Source: an uncultured Clostridia bacterium
GTDB lineage: Bacteria; Bacillota; Clostridia; Oscillospirales; Acutalibacteraceae
DNA: 64,000 bases
Assembly (NCBI GenBank): GCA_946500295.1
Contig: CAMMVF010000001.1
Coordinates: 1 to 64,000, forward strand
Direction of reading: 5' to 3'
Notes under the pieces: generated by a model
What the model saw: the letters and a program-made list of their open reading frames with translations, nothing else
Databases searched by the model: none
What the model was told of the DNA's origin: nothing
Part shown: one piece after another, positions 1-9,606 of the stretch
Numbering within the stretch: the first letter of the stretch is position 1
Layout of the letters: the number at the start of each line of letters is the position of its first letter
Made by a program: the position numbers and the translations under genes

Positions 1-135
1 GGGTATAATTGTTTCCGGCTATGTAGGTCGGCAGCAGACCATTACCTTATCATAATTAGCTGACGCGTGCATAAAATCAGTACAGCTTAAAATAATATAT
101 TTATCCGAAGGGGCACGAAAGTGTCCCTTCGTCTG

Positions 136-210
136 TTTAGATGTTCGCCTGTGTGACAAGCTCGTTTGAACACGCCTACAGCGGCGGGGGACATCGGCGA
201 CTTGGTTATA
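136..210 (-). repeat. Repeat family 1, short form (copy a)
   Basis: Reverse complement reads ATAACCAAGTCGCCGATGTCCCCCGCCGCTGTAGGCGTGTTCAAACGAGCTTGTCACACAGGCGAACATCTAAA; near-identical to 58071..58143. Confidence 0.85.
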
Positions 211-252
211 AAAAATTACAAATAGAGTTTTAATCGCATTAAGGAGGCGGAC

Positions 253-768
253 ATGAACAATCAGCCGATTGAAATCGAGAGAAAATTTTTGATTAAAATA
301 CCGGATATTAATACCCTGCGCTCCCAGCCGGGGTATTTTGAGACGAAATTTACTCAGCTGTATATAAGCTCCCCTGACGGAAAATCCAAAGGTGGGAGAA
401 TAAGAAAGAGCGTTTATAAGGATAGAACTGTGTATTTTAAAACGTATAAGAGAGATATTACAGCATTGAAACGAATTGAGATAGAGCGAGAGATAACCCA
501 GGAGGAATTTCAGCGCTTGTCGGGATATATTATGGAAGGGACAACGCCGATAATTAAGGTGCGCCACAGTTTTGAATTTGATGAAAAGCTGGTAGAGGTG
601 GATATCTATGAATTTTGGAGCGATAGAGCCACAGCTGAGGTTGAACTGAGTTCTGAGGATGAGCAACTGAGGTTGCCGAATTTCATTGAGGTTATTAAAG
701 AAATAACCTATGATAAACGCTATCGAAACTTTTCTTTGGCGAAAGCTCCGGTAATGGAAGAAATTTAA
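253..768 (+). CDS. CYTH domain protein (triphosphate tunnel metalloenzyme family)
   Basis: N-terminal EIERKFL signature, later EIEREIT and EVDIYEF; GGAGG upstream of the ATG. Confidence 0.85.
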   Translation: MNNQPIEIERKFLIKIPDINTLRSQPGYFETKFTQLYISSPDGKSKGGRIRKSVYKDRTVYFKTYKRDITALKRIEIEREITQEEFQRLSGYIMEGTTPIIKVRHSFEFDEKLVEVDIYEFWSDRATAEVELSSEDEQLRLPNFIEVIKEITYDKRYRNFSLAKAPVMEEI

Positions 769-853
769 AATTTCCGTGCAAGGTAAATAAAATCTTACAA
801 TAGTATCGTTGCAAGCTTGGATGGGACAGGAGTAACTTGATTGTAATTGTTGT

Positions 854-882
854 TGACAAACTGTAATTATTTTGTTACAATT
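854..882 (+). promoter_or_regulatory. Sigma-70/A-type promoter for the dockerin gene
   Basis: TTGACA, 17 bp, TACAAT upstream of 920. Confidence 0.6.
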
Positions 883-919
883 CTGTATGTGGTAAATTTA
901 ATTACAGGAGAATCGTGTA

Positions 920-2236
920 ATGAAGCAATCAAAGAAGATACTTTCGATTATTACTGCATCTGCTTTGGCGATTAGCTGTACTGTCGGAGCTTCAGCGGTG
1001 CAGACTGAGGAGCTTTCGTCATCAGCATTAACAAAAACTGTTTACGGTGATGTAAATCACGACGGTTATGTTTCACTTGCCGACGCCATAAAGCTTATGC
1101 AGCACGCAATCGGTCAGAGCAAGATTTCCAATGATAATTTGACGGCTGCGGGAATGAGCAGCAATATACAGCTCAAGGATGCTCTTGAGGTTATGAAAAT
1201 AGCCAGCAACGGAAAAATTGTCCGTGTTAATGGGGTAAAGCTCGGCGCAAGCAGCAAGACGGTAAATGTGGGCGAAAGCTTTTCGCTGGGAGCCAGCGTT
1301 ACTCCGTCAAATGCAGCTAATAAAAATTTGGCTTATTCCTCATCAAATTCCTCTGTCGCTGTTGTTGATGCAAATGGCAAGGTTACAGCTAAGGGAGTCG
1401 GCAAAGCGACTATTACGGCTACTACGGTTGACGGAGGGTACAAGGCTTCGTGCTCGCTTACGGTGAGCGTAGTCAAGCCGAGCATTACGCAGAGCAGCGT
1501 TTCGCTGGATATTGGTCAGACTCAAAGCGTAAGCTATATGAGCAAATCTGCGGCGCCTTTTGATAATTACACTGTTAAAACCAGCAACAGCGCAGTGGTT
1601 TCCGCCTCGCGCTATGGCTCTACCGTAAAGCTGAAGGCGTTGAAATCCGGCTCGGCTACAGTAACCGTGACAGAGGTTAATACCGGTGCTAAAGACAGTG
1701 TGAAAGTCACTGTAAAAGCTGCGGAGACCTCAAATACGATCACGGTCAGCGGGGTTAAATATAATACTTGTGATAATTATTCAAGTAAATATCTGTATGA
1801 TCAAACAGATTACAGCAAGTTTGTTTCCGGCGGTTCAAACGCGGGATGCAGCGCTACGGCTGAGGCAATCGGCGCTTCCATGTATTATGGAAGAACGATT
1901 ACTCCGGACAGCTCCGAAATCGGCTGGATATATGGCGTAGGGGCGACTTTTTGGCTTGCCGACGTAAGATATAGCAATATGAGTGTTGATTCAAAGCTTA
2001 CGATAGCCTACAACCAGTTGAAAAAGGGCAATCCGAGCATTATAAACACTCTGAACTATTCAGATCATTGGGTGACTATCATAGGTATTAAGTCCACGGC
2101 GAATCCAAACGCTTTAAAAACATCGGATTTTCTGATTGCAAATCCGTGGGGCGGAACTTTGTCAAATCTTGAGACATATCTGAGTTCTACGGGAAGATAT
2201 ATCCCTTACAGCTACTCCATGAGAACATACGAATAA
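920..2236 (+). CDS. Secreted dockerin-containing protein with BIG2-like domains and a C-terminal papain-like (C39-type) peptidase domain
   Basis: Signal peptide; dockerin repeat GDVNHDGYVSLADAIKLMQ; Ig-like 'GKVTAKGVGKATITATT'; candidate catalytic GCSATAEA, SDHWVTIIGI and ANPWGG. Confidence 0.8.
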   Translation: MKQSKKILSIITASALAISCTVGASAVQTEELSSSALTKTVYGDVNHDGYVSLADAIKLMQHAIGQSKISNDNLTAAGMSSNIQLKDALEVMKIASNGKIVRVNGVKLGASSKTVNVGESFSLGASVTPSNAANKNLAYSSSNSSVAVVDANGKVTAKGVGKATITATTVDGGYKASCSLTVSVVKPSITQSSVSLDIGQTQSVSYMSKSAAPFDNYTVKTSNSAVVSASRYGSTVKLKALKSGSATVTVTEVNTGAKDSVKVTVKAAETSNTITVSGVKYNTCDNYSSKYLYDQTDYSKFVSGGSNAGCSATAEAIGASMYYGRTITPDSSEIGWIYGVGATFWLADVRYSNMSVDSKLTIAYNQLKKGNPSIINTLNYSDHWVTIIGIKSTANPNALKTSDFLIANPWGGTLSNLETYLSSTGRYIPYSYSMRTYE

Positions 2237-2247
2237 TAATTTAATTA

Positions 2248-2290
2248 TAGGTGCAGCCGCTTCGGAAACGAGGCGGCTGTTTTCAAATTT
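2248..2290 (+). terminator. Rho-independent terminator
   Basis: gcagccgc-ttcggaaacga-ggcggctg followed by TTTTCAAATTTTT. Confidence 0.7.
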
Positions 2291-2298
2291 TTAAATCT

Positions 2299-2467
2299 TT
2301 AAATCTTCGCCCGCGTGACAAGCTCGTTTGATCACGCCAGCGACGATTGCAACCGTCGCTGGGGAGCTTTGCTCCTCAGTCTTTCGGCGGGGGATTATAA
2401 CCCCACCGAAAGACTGAATGTTCCCCGCCGCCTACAGAGGCGGGGAATATCGGCGGCCTGGTTATAA
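2299..2467 (-). repeat. Repeat family 1, long form (copy b)
   Basis: Reverse complement carries the full series of hairpins from ATAACCAGG to GGGCGAAGATTT. Confidence 0.85.
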
Positions 2468-2476
2468 GGACTTATA

Positions 2477-2950
2477 TTGAGCAAACTATATAGGGTGATT
2501 TTTGTGAAGCTTACGGCGGCAAATAAATACTCTGGATTGCTTTTTGTCAGAGCTGCGGTTGGCATAGTGGTAACGGGTTTTTTGTGCGGAGCGGTAGCGG
2601 CGTTTTCATTTACAGTGGCGTATATACTTGGGGCGCTTAGCATTATTGCTTATTTGTTTATTATTTTCTTTTATATATCCCGTTTTACAAAGTCGATACA
2701 ACTTCACATAGACGACGAGCTTTTTAGATTGCGAAAGGGAGTTATCTTTGTTAGAGTTTGTTCGCTGCCGCTGAGCTGTGTAAGATTTTTTGATATTCGC
2801 CATAGCTTGTTGTCAGGGCTTTTTGGAGTGTGCAGTGTGGTTTTTTACACTGCGTCAGGCAGGGTGAGAGCCTGCGGACTTGATATAGATGAGGCGTTGA
2901 GCCTCACAGCAGTGGTGGAGGCGGCGATTTATGAAGAGATTAAGGATTGA
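2477..2950 (+). CDS. bPH2/YdbS-like PH domain membrane protein
   Basis: Two TM segments followed by a 'DDELFRLRKGVIF...' PH-like segment; overlaps the larger YdbT-like gene. Confidence 0.6.
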   Translation: MSKLYRVIFVKLTAANKYSGLLFVRAAVGIVVTGFLCGAVAAFSFTVAYILGALSIIAYLFIIFFYISRFTKSIQLHIDDELFRLRKGVIFVRVCSLPLSCVRFFDIRHSLLSGLFGVCSVVFYTASGRVRACGLDIDEALSLTAVVEAAIYEEIKD

Positions 2951-4328
2951 TAAGGGGCGCAGGGTACATTTGTTCTCTATTGTGATATCCCTGTACAAAA
3001 ACGCCTTTTTGCTCTTGATACCGCTTGTGCAATTTTTATTATTTCGACCTGAGGATTTTTGGGGTATGGTCGCAAGTGGAAGTGTAAACGTAATCACAGC
3101 CACCGTTGTAGTCACATATATTATATTGAAGTATAAATTCACCTATTTGGATTGCGACGGCTCAAGGCTGATATATGGCAAAGGTATGCTGTTTCGGAGA
3201 AAAAGGGTAATTTTCGGCGGGAAAATAAACGGAACTGCCGTAAAAAGCGGAGGTGCGGCGGGCGTTTTCGGTGCGGTTTTATACTGCTGCGACGCAGATA
3301 CGGGCAGATTCGCGGTCAAAGAGTATTTGAAGCGAAAGCACGGGGCGGTGATTCAGAACCGGAGTGAGAGCGATGTTGTAAAAAAATGCGGGACAGTGCA
3401 CTGCCTTGCCGCCGCTGCTGACGCCACCAGTGCATTTTCCGGGATACTTTTGGCAGTGCCGTTTTTGAGACGAGCCGCTGTTGTTGCAGGCGATACTTTA
3501 AACTCGGGGCTATATACGGGGCTGAGCCTGTGGTCGCAGATAGCTTCACAGCTTTTGCCTCCTATAGTCGCTTCGGTGACGGGCTTGATTGTCTTTGGTT
3601 ATATCGTCGCCTTTACCTATGAATTTTTGAGGCACTGGGGAGCAAAAATATCTCTTGGCGGAGGAGAGCTTAAGGTTTCAAGAGGCATTATATGGAGGGT
3701 AAGAATTGAACAGCGGCTCGATGAAATCTCCGGTTTATGCTGTGAGCAGGGGCTGGTAGGCCTTATTTTTAACGTGAAAAAAGACGTCGTACTTCTGAGT
3801 ACAGCGAGAAAAGTCAGCTCGGAGAGGGAACTTTTAAATTTTGAAAGGGGCGCTGTCAAGAAATTTTCCGATTGGGATTGTATCCAGCCGGGAAAAGGCA
3901 GTCTGTTCTCCTTTGTCTGGCTTCCACTTGTTCTGACTCTGGGTGCTGTCACAGCGGCGTTTTACCTAAGATCAACCGGTAAGGAGATTGCCGTTTCAGT
4001 CGTGCTCACGGCAGTGACCCCGCTTTGTCTTTTGTGGCTTTTGTTTAGGGCGGCGGCGTTTGAGCGCACCTTTTTATATAAGTCTGGAGAGAAAATCGTT
4101 TTGGGTTTTCATCAGGGGCTTAGGCTGATAAATTTATATTTGACCCTCGACTGTATAAGTTCTGTCGTGGTAAGTCAAAACCCGTTTCAACATTTTTTCG
4201 GAAGTTGTAATGTAAGGGTGTATCTACGCAACAGACGTGCGCCGATTTTGCTAAAGCGGCTGAGTATAAAAAATATATCTTCGGTCAAATTAGCTGATTC
4301 TATTTTTAAGTCGCGGAAAATATATTAA
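2931..4328 (+). CDS. YdbT-like PH domain membrane protein
   Basis: Repeated TM pair plus 'LKVSRGIIWRVRIEQRLDEI' typical of bPH2 tandem proteins. Confidence 0.6.
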   Translation: MKRLRIDKGRRVHLFSIVISLYKNAFLLLIPLVQFLLFRPEDFWGMVASGSVNVITATVVVTYIILKYKFTYLDCDGSRLIYGKGMLFRRKRVIFGGKINGTAVKSGGAAGVFGAVLYCCDADTGRFAVKEYLKRKHGAVIQNRSESDVVKKCGTVHCLAAAADATSAFSGILLAVPFLRRAAVVAGDTLNSGLYTGLSLWSQIASQLLPPIVASVTGLIVFGYIVAFTYEFLRHWGAKISLGGGELKVSRGIIWRVRIEQRLDEISGLCCEQGLVGLIFNVKKDVVLLSTARKVSSERELLNFERGAVKKFSDWDCIQPGKGSLFSFVWLPLVLTLGAVTAAFYLRSTGKEIAVSVVLTAVTPLCLLWLLFRAAAFERTFLYKSGEKIVLGFHQGLRLINLYLTLDCISSVVVSQNPFQHFFGSCNVRVYLRNRRAPILLKRLSIKNISSVKLADSIFKSRKIY

Positions 4329-4475
4329 ATATGCCGGTATTGTAAAGCTAAGAGTTGATTTTGCAATATAAAAATAGAAACTTGTTAAATTAGCACAGTT
4401 TTCCTGCTTATATTGGAAAAACTGGGGCGAGTATGCAAGTTTAAATAAAAATCCTGCAAAACCCTTAAAAAAGAG

Positions 4476-4504
4476 TTGACAAATCAAAAGAGATGATATA
4501 TACT
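4476..4504 (+). promoter_or_regulatory. Promoter of the glutamine synthetase gene
   Basis: TTGACA (4476-4481), 17 bp, TATACT (4499-4504). Confidence 0.65.
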
Positions 4505-4524
4505 TTAGTCGTAAACACAGCAAC

Positions 4525-4557
4525 GGCGCTGGGACTTAGGTCCTTGCGCCATTTTTG
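4525..4557 (+). promoter_or_regulatory. Leader hairpin plus T-run upstream of glutamine synthetase (attenuator candidate)
   Basis: GGCGC-TG-GGAC-TTAG-GTCC-TT-GCGCC followed by ATTTTTG, a few nt after the predicted start site. Confidence 0.55.
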
Positions 4558-4597
4558 TTAATCAGACAATTTTTAAACAGGATAGGAGAGTTTTAAA

Positions 4598-6697
4598 ATG
4601 TCAAAAGTAATCAACGTTCCCGAAATTTTCGGAAGCATGGTTTTCGACGATGTAACCATGAAGGAGCGTCTTCCCAAGCAGACCTATAAAGCCCTGAAAA
4701 AGACTATTCAGGACGGCGATGCCCTTGACCCGAATGTTGCAACAATAGTTGCTAACGCTATGAAGGACTGGGCTGTAGAGAAGGGCGCTACCCACTACAC
4801 TCACTGGTTCCAGCCGATGACAGGTATCACCGCCGAGAAGCACGACAGCTTTATTAATCCGACCGATGACGGCAGGGTAATAATGGAGTTTTCGGGTAAG
4901 GAGCTTATTAAGGGCGAGCCTGACGCATCATCTTTCCCTTCAGGCGGAATAAGAGCTACTTTTGAGGCCAGAGGTTACACAGCATGGGATCCGACCTCAT
5001 ACGCATTTATTAAAGACGGAACACTGTGCATACCTACCGCTTTCTGTTCATACACAGGCGAGGTTCTTGACAAGAAAACTCCCCTCCTCCGTTCGATGGA
5101 GAGAATCAGCGCTGAGGCAATAAGAGTACTGAGACTTTTCGGCGATACAGAGACTACAAGAGTAGTTACCACCGTTGGCTGTGAGCAGGAGTACTTCCTC
5201 ATTGACAAGGATCTTTACGAGCAGAGAAAAGACCTCATCTTTACCGGAAGAACACTTTTTGGAGCTAAGGCACCGAAGGGGCAGGAGCTTGAGGATCATT
5301 ACTTCGGAGCTATCAGGCCGAGAGTAGTTGAGTACATGGCTGACCTCGACCAGGAGCTTTGGAAGCTCGGCATTTTGGCAAAAACAAAGCATAACGAGGT
5401 TGCTCCGGCTCAGCACGAGCTTGCTCCTATATTCTCAACATCAAACATTGCTACTGATCACAACCAGTTGACAATGGAGATAATGAAGAAAACCGCCGAG
5501 AAGCACGGCATGGTTTGCCTGCTTCATGAAAAGCCGTTTGCAGGAGTAAACGGAAGCGGTAAGCACAACAACTGGTCAATTTCGACCAACACAGGCAAAA
5601 ACCTCCTCGACCCCGGCAAATCGCCTGCTGAAAACAAGCAGTTCCTGCTCTTCCTCGCCGCAGTTATCAAGGGCGTAGACGAGTATCAGGATTTACTCAG
5701 GGTTTCCGTTGCGTCTGCAGGAAACGACCACCGTCTCGGAGCTAACGAGGCTCCTCCGGCAATCATCTCCATGTTTATCGGTGACGATTTGCAGGCCGTA
5801 GTTGATTCTATTATCGGCGGCAAGGAGTATTCAAACGACAGCTCAAAGAAGTTGCAGCTCGGTTCTAATGTATTGCCTGACTTTATCAGAGATACAACCG
5901 ACAGAAACCGTACTTCTCCGTTTGCATTTACAGGCAACAAGTTTGAGTTCCGTATGCTCGGTTCAGCTCTGAACATTGCCTGCCCGAATATCATGCTCAA
6001 CACAATAGTTGCTGAGGAGCTTGCTCAGTTTGCTGATGAGCTTGAGAAGGCAGATGACTTTGATACAGCCGTAATGGATGTTATCAAAAAGGCTATTTCT
6101 GAGCATCAGAGAATCATTTTCAACGGCAACAACTATTCCGAAGAGTGGGTAGCAGAGGCAGAGAGAAGAGGACTTTCAAACCTTCGCACAACACCGGAGG
6201 CATTCAAGAGATATCTCACACCGAAGAATGTAGAGCTGTTTGTTAAGCACAGGGTTTACACCGAGGTTGAGCTTAACTCAAGATGCGAGATCCTGCTTGA
6301 AAACTATGCTAAAATTATTAATATAGAGGCGGAGACAATGCTCGATATGGCTAAGAGAGATATTCTCCCGGCTGTATCAGGATATGTAAGAGAGCTTACA
6401 GATACAGCACTTGCCAAGAAGGCTTTGAGTGATTCAATTCCCTGCGATGCTGAGACTGAAATTGTTGATAAGCTTTCTAAGCTTCTCTCCTGCTTTGCAA
6501 AGAAGATTGCAGCCCTTGAGGAGGTCTTGATCAAGGCTAAAGATGTAGAGGGAGATCAGGAAATCGCAGACTTCTATCAGCAGGAGGTATTCGCTGCAAT
6601 GCAGGAGCTGAGAGCTGTAGGCGATGAGATGGAGACCAGCGTATCGTCTGAATACTGGCCTTATCCGACATACGGCGATTTGCTCTTCAGCGTTTGA
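4598..6697 (+). CDS. glnN: Glutamine synthetase type III
   Basis: 699 aa; [65 protein letters not shown]. Confidence 0.95.
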   Translation: MSKVINVPEIFGSMVFDDVTMKERLPKQTYKALKKTIQDGDALDPNVATIVANAMKDWAVEKGATHYTHWFQPMTGITAEKHDSFINPTDDGRVIMEFSGKELIKGEPDASSFPSGGIRATFEARGYTAWDPTSYAFIKDGTLCIPTAFCSYTGEVLDKKTPLLRSMERISAEAIRVLRLFGDTETTRVVTTVGCEQEYFLIDKDLYEQRKDLIFTGRTLFGAKAPKGQELEDHYFGAIRPRVVEYMADLDQELWKLGILAKTKHNEVAPAQHELAPIFSTSNIATDHNQLTMEIMKKTAEKHGMVCLLHEKPFAGVNGSGKHNNWSISTNTGKNLLDPGKSPAENKQFLLFLAAVIKGVDEYQDLLRVSVASAGNDHRLGANEAPPAIISMFIGDDLQAVVDSIIGGKEYSNDSSKKLQLGSNVLPDFIRDTTDRNRTSPFAFTGNKFEFRMLGSALNIACPNIMLNTIVAEELAQFADELEKADDFDTAVMDVIKKAISEHQRIIFNGNNYSEEWVAEAERRGLSNLRTTPEAFKRYLTPKNVELFVKHRVYTEVELNSRCEILLENYAKIINIEAETMLDMAKRDILPAVSGYVRELTDTALAKKALSDSIPCDAETEIVDKLSKLLSCFAKKIAALEEVLIKAKDVEGDQEIADFYQQEVFAAMQELRAVGDEMETSVSSEYWPYPTYGDLLFSV

Positions 6698-6768
6698 TAA
6701 TGAGAGTGAATAGCTCTGTGTAGCGCTTGGTGGCGACAGTTAATTTAGCCCTATCCTTTTTAATTCAC

Positions 6769-6822
6769 ATAACAAGAAAAGTCCCGTGGAGGTAAAACTC
6801 ATCGGGCTTTTCTTGTTATTTA
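6769..6822 (+). terminator. Terminator after glnN
   Basis: AACAAGAAAAGTCCCG...CGGGCTTTTCTTGTT. Confidence 0.7.
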
Positions 6823-7003
6823 TGAAATAGTCGGAACGGATAATTTTTTTGAAAGGTTGACCTGGCGCAGCTTAATGTTTAGGCTTTAGGAGAAATCACG
6901 AGTATTTATTAAAGCTTGTCTTGCAGCCGCAAGCCGATTTTTATGCAAAGGGACTTGCGCTGATGATGCGGTTATGGTATAATACCAAAGTCAGCTTAAA
7001 TAT

Positions 7004-7080
7004 GAAGGCGTAGCTCAGTTGGTTAGAGTACTTGCTTGACATGCAAGGGGTCGGTGGTTCAAGTCCACTCGTCTTCACCA
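7004..7080 (+). tRNA. tRNA-Val (anticodon GAC)
   Basis: Acceptor GAAGGCG/CGTCTTC, anticodon arm CTTGC-TTGACAT-GCAAG, T-arm GGTTCAAGTCC, encoded CCA. Confidence 0.95.
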
Positions 7081-7247
7081 AAAAAAGCGTTGCCTGTGCA
7101 GCGCTTTTTTTCAATGATCTTTTTAAAATGTATGATAATATATCTACTATATCAAAGTTGCTTTGCTTCGATTTAAATAAAATGCAGGCGCACAAAAGGG
7201 CTTCCCCAAATGGGGAAGCCCGTGTATATTGTCTATATATTTACGAC

Positions 7248-7688
7248 TCAGACGCTAACCTCTATAAGCGAGGCTATTGCTTCGTCTACGGCCTTTTTGT
7301 TGTAATAATACTTAATTATGTCACTCCTGGTAACAATCCCCATAAATACCCCTCTGTCGTCGATTACAGGCACGAAGTTTTGATCCATTACCCTCATAAG
7401 AAGGGTTTCTATCGGAGTTGTGATGGTTACAGGGGGATTAAATCCCTTGCGAAGGATGTCCTTAACAGTGTATTCCTCCTGCTTTTTAATGGAGCGGTTG
7501 TTGCAGTCAAGAATATGCCACAGAAAGTCTCCTTCGTTTACCGTGCCGACGTACTCTCCGTTTTGGGCTATAACCGGTATAGCTGTGTAGCCGTGGTAGC
7601 GCATTTTTTCAAGACCCTGTCTGATTGTATTGTCTTCGTATATATAGGCAACGTCACATTTTGGCTTTAACAGCATGATGATGTTCAT
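7248..7688 (-). CDS. CBS domain pair protein
   Basis: Start MNIIMLLKP after AAGGAGGTG; motifs GYTAIPVIAQNGEYVGTVNEGD and FVPVIDDRGVFMGIVTRSDII. Confidence 0.85.
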   Translation of the reverse strand: MNIIMLLKPKCDVAYIYEDNTIRQGLEKMRYHGYTAIPVIAQNGEYVGTVNEGDFLWHILDCNNRSIKKQEEYTVKDILRKGFNPPVTITTPIETLLMRVMDQNFVPVIDDRGVFMGIVTRSDIIKYYYNKKAVDEAIASLIEVSV

Positions 7689-8192
7689 TTTATTTGTTTT
7701 CACCTCCTTTTTCCAGCATTCATTATACCAAATTATAGAGTTGATATAAAGATAATTCGTGAACATTTCTTAAAAAATGTTACTTCCATACTATTTCAGG
7801 CTTTTCAAGCCTTTGCCGGGTGATTGTATATAGAGCTAAATTTGCAGGTGAAGCCGGTTTTACCTGCGGTTTGTGTGTGCAAAAGAAGGAGTGGGGATAG
7901 CTGTCAAAGCTTGCTGATTAGGCGGATAACTGTTGCATACACAGATACTCGGATTTAACCGAGCACATATCATTATATTATATGTGCTAATCGGAAATTG
8001 TCGAAGTGTATGCCTTGATAAAAATAAATTATGCGACAACAAAAGCTGCGGGGCTTTCCGCAGCTTTTAACACAGGTTGTGTTGAATAAATGAAGAGTTA
8101 TGGAAACGGATTTGCATCCGACGAAATATGCTCGTGATTTTAAAGTTGACGTACCCTATATGGGTAAATCGGCAGTTGCGTTCGGGAAAATC

Positions 8193-8684
8193 TCAAACAG
8201 CTTTCACCATTATATAATCATCCATCACGAAGCCGTTACCAATATCGGTCACAATGCTCTTTTCTTCATAAAAGCCCAGATGCTTATACACATTAATGGC
8301 AAGCTCGTTGTGCTTGTTTACAGTGAGGTAAACGGCCGATTTACCGTTTTCTTTGGCGAACTTTACCTCTTGATCAAACATAGCCCTGCCAACGCCAAGT
8401 CCTCGATATTCTTTTTTAACATAGAGCTTGCTGATAAACAGCCTTTCGCTTTCGAGCTTGTAGCAGCTGTAGCCTACGAGCTTGGAGTCAACATAAGGCC
8501 CTATGTACTGAACGCCCTCTGCCATCTGCTGTCTTATTGCCTGCTCGCTTTGAAATTTATCGAGCATATAGTCCACCTGCGCTTGACCTATTATCGGGAG
8601 AAAATGCTCGTTCCATATCTCTCGTGCCGTCGTTGCAAGTTCCGGGGCGTTGTTTGAGTTCATTTTTTTGATTGCTATTTCCAT
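8193..8684 (-). CDS. GNAT family N-acetyltransferase
   Basis: LYVKKEYRGLGVGRAMFDQ and VYLTVNKHNELAINVYKHLGF. Confidence 0.9.
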   Translation of the reverse strand: MEIAIKKMNSNNAPELATTAREIWNEHFLPIIGQAQVDYMLDKFQSEQAIRQQMAEGVQYIGPYVDSKLVGYSCYKLESERLFISKLYVKKEYRGLGVGRAMFDQEVKFAKENGKSAVYLTVNKHNELAINVYKHLGFYEEKSIVTDIGNGFVMDDYIMVKAV

Positions 8685-8895
8685 GTTTACCGTCCTTCCA
8701 AATCAGTGTTTACTCATTATTTACTATACTATCACAGTCTCGACATAATTCGCAATACTTAGAGCAATATTGGGCGGATATGGCAAATTTTTTGCGGTTA
8801 GTCTTATCAAACCACTTGATAATACGAGGTGGATTGCTTATAATTAAAGGGTATAAATGCTCTTTATACCATACCAAGATGAAAGGAGTACCTGT

Positions 8896-9588
8896 ATGAA
8901 CTATTCTCACGAAGTTGAAAATATGTGTACGGTTACTAAGGGACCTCATCACGGTCCTGCTCCCATTCCCGAAGAGGGCAAGTGGGTAAAGGCTTATGAC
9001 ATTAAGGACATCGCCGGTCTGTCTCACGGTATCGGCTGGTGCGCACCTCAGCAGGGTGCTTGTAAGCTCACATTGAATGTAAAGGACGGAATTGTTGAGG
9101 AGGCGCTGGTTGAGACAATCGGTTGCTCCGGCATGACCCACTCGGCAGCTATGGCAGCTGAAATTCTGCCGGGCAAGACATTGCTTGAATGTCTTAATAC
9201 AGACCTCGTATGCGACGCTATCAACACTGCTATGAAGAACATCTTTGAGCAGCTCGTATATGGCAGAAGCCAGACCGCATTTTCCGAAAACGGCTTGCCG
9301 GTAGGCGCAGGACTTGAGGATTTGGGTAAGGGTCTGCGTTCTCAGGTAGGAACAATGTTCAGCACAAAAGCCAAGGGCGTTCGCTACATGGAAATGGCAG
9401 AGGGCTATGTGCTCAAGACCGCTCTGGACGAGAACGACGAGGTTATCGGATATCAGTTTGTTAAGCTCGGAAAGATGATGGAGGATATCCGCCACGGCGT
9501 ATCTCCTGACGAGGCTTACAAGAACAACATCGGTCAGTACGGACGCTTCGACGGAGCGGCTAAGTACATAGACCCAAGAGAAGAATAA
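8896..9588 (+). CDS. NifU-like iron-sulfur scaffold-type protein, partner of GGGtGRT protein
   Basis: Cys-containing GWCAPQQGACKLTLNV and ETIGCSGMTHSAAMAAEIL; directly precedes the GGGtGRT gene. Confidence 0.75.
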   Translation: MNYSHEVENMCTVTKGPHHGPAPIPEEGKWVKAYDIKDIAGLSHGIGWCAPQQGACKLTLNVKDGIVEEALVETIGCSGMTHSAAMAAEILPGKTLLECLNTDLVCDAINTAMKNIFEQLVYGRSQTAFSENGLPVGAGLEDLGKGLRSQVGTMFSTKAKGVRYMEMAEGYVLKTALDENDEVIGYQFVKLGKMMEDIRHGVSPDEAYKNNIGQYGRFDGAAKYIDPREE

Positions 9589-9606
9589 TCGGGGAGGTAA
9601 GCGAAT

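Noticed and set aside
7032-7670. 212-aa plus-strand ORF
   Set aside because: Begins inside tRNA-Val and is antisense to the CBS-domain gene; no motif and no RBS.
7960-7988. Inverted repeat AGCACATAT..ATATGTGCT
   Set aside because: Isolated palindrome in AT-rich spacer; no associated promoter or gene makes a regulatory claim supportable.
8100-8657. 185-aa plus-strand ORF
   Set aside because: Antisense to the GNAT gene with conserved acetyl-CoA motif on the minus strand.
8710-9495. 261-aa minus-strand ORF
   Set aside because: Antisense to the NifU-like gene; Cys/His-rich composition typical of shadow ORFs.
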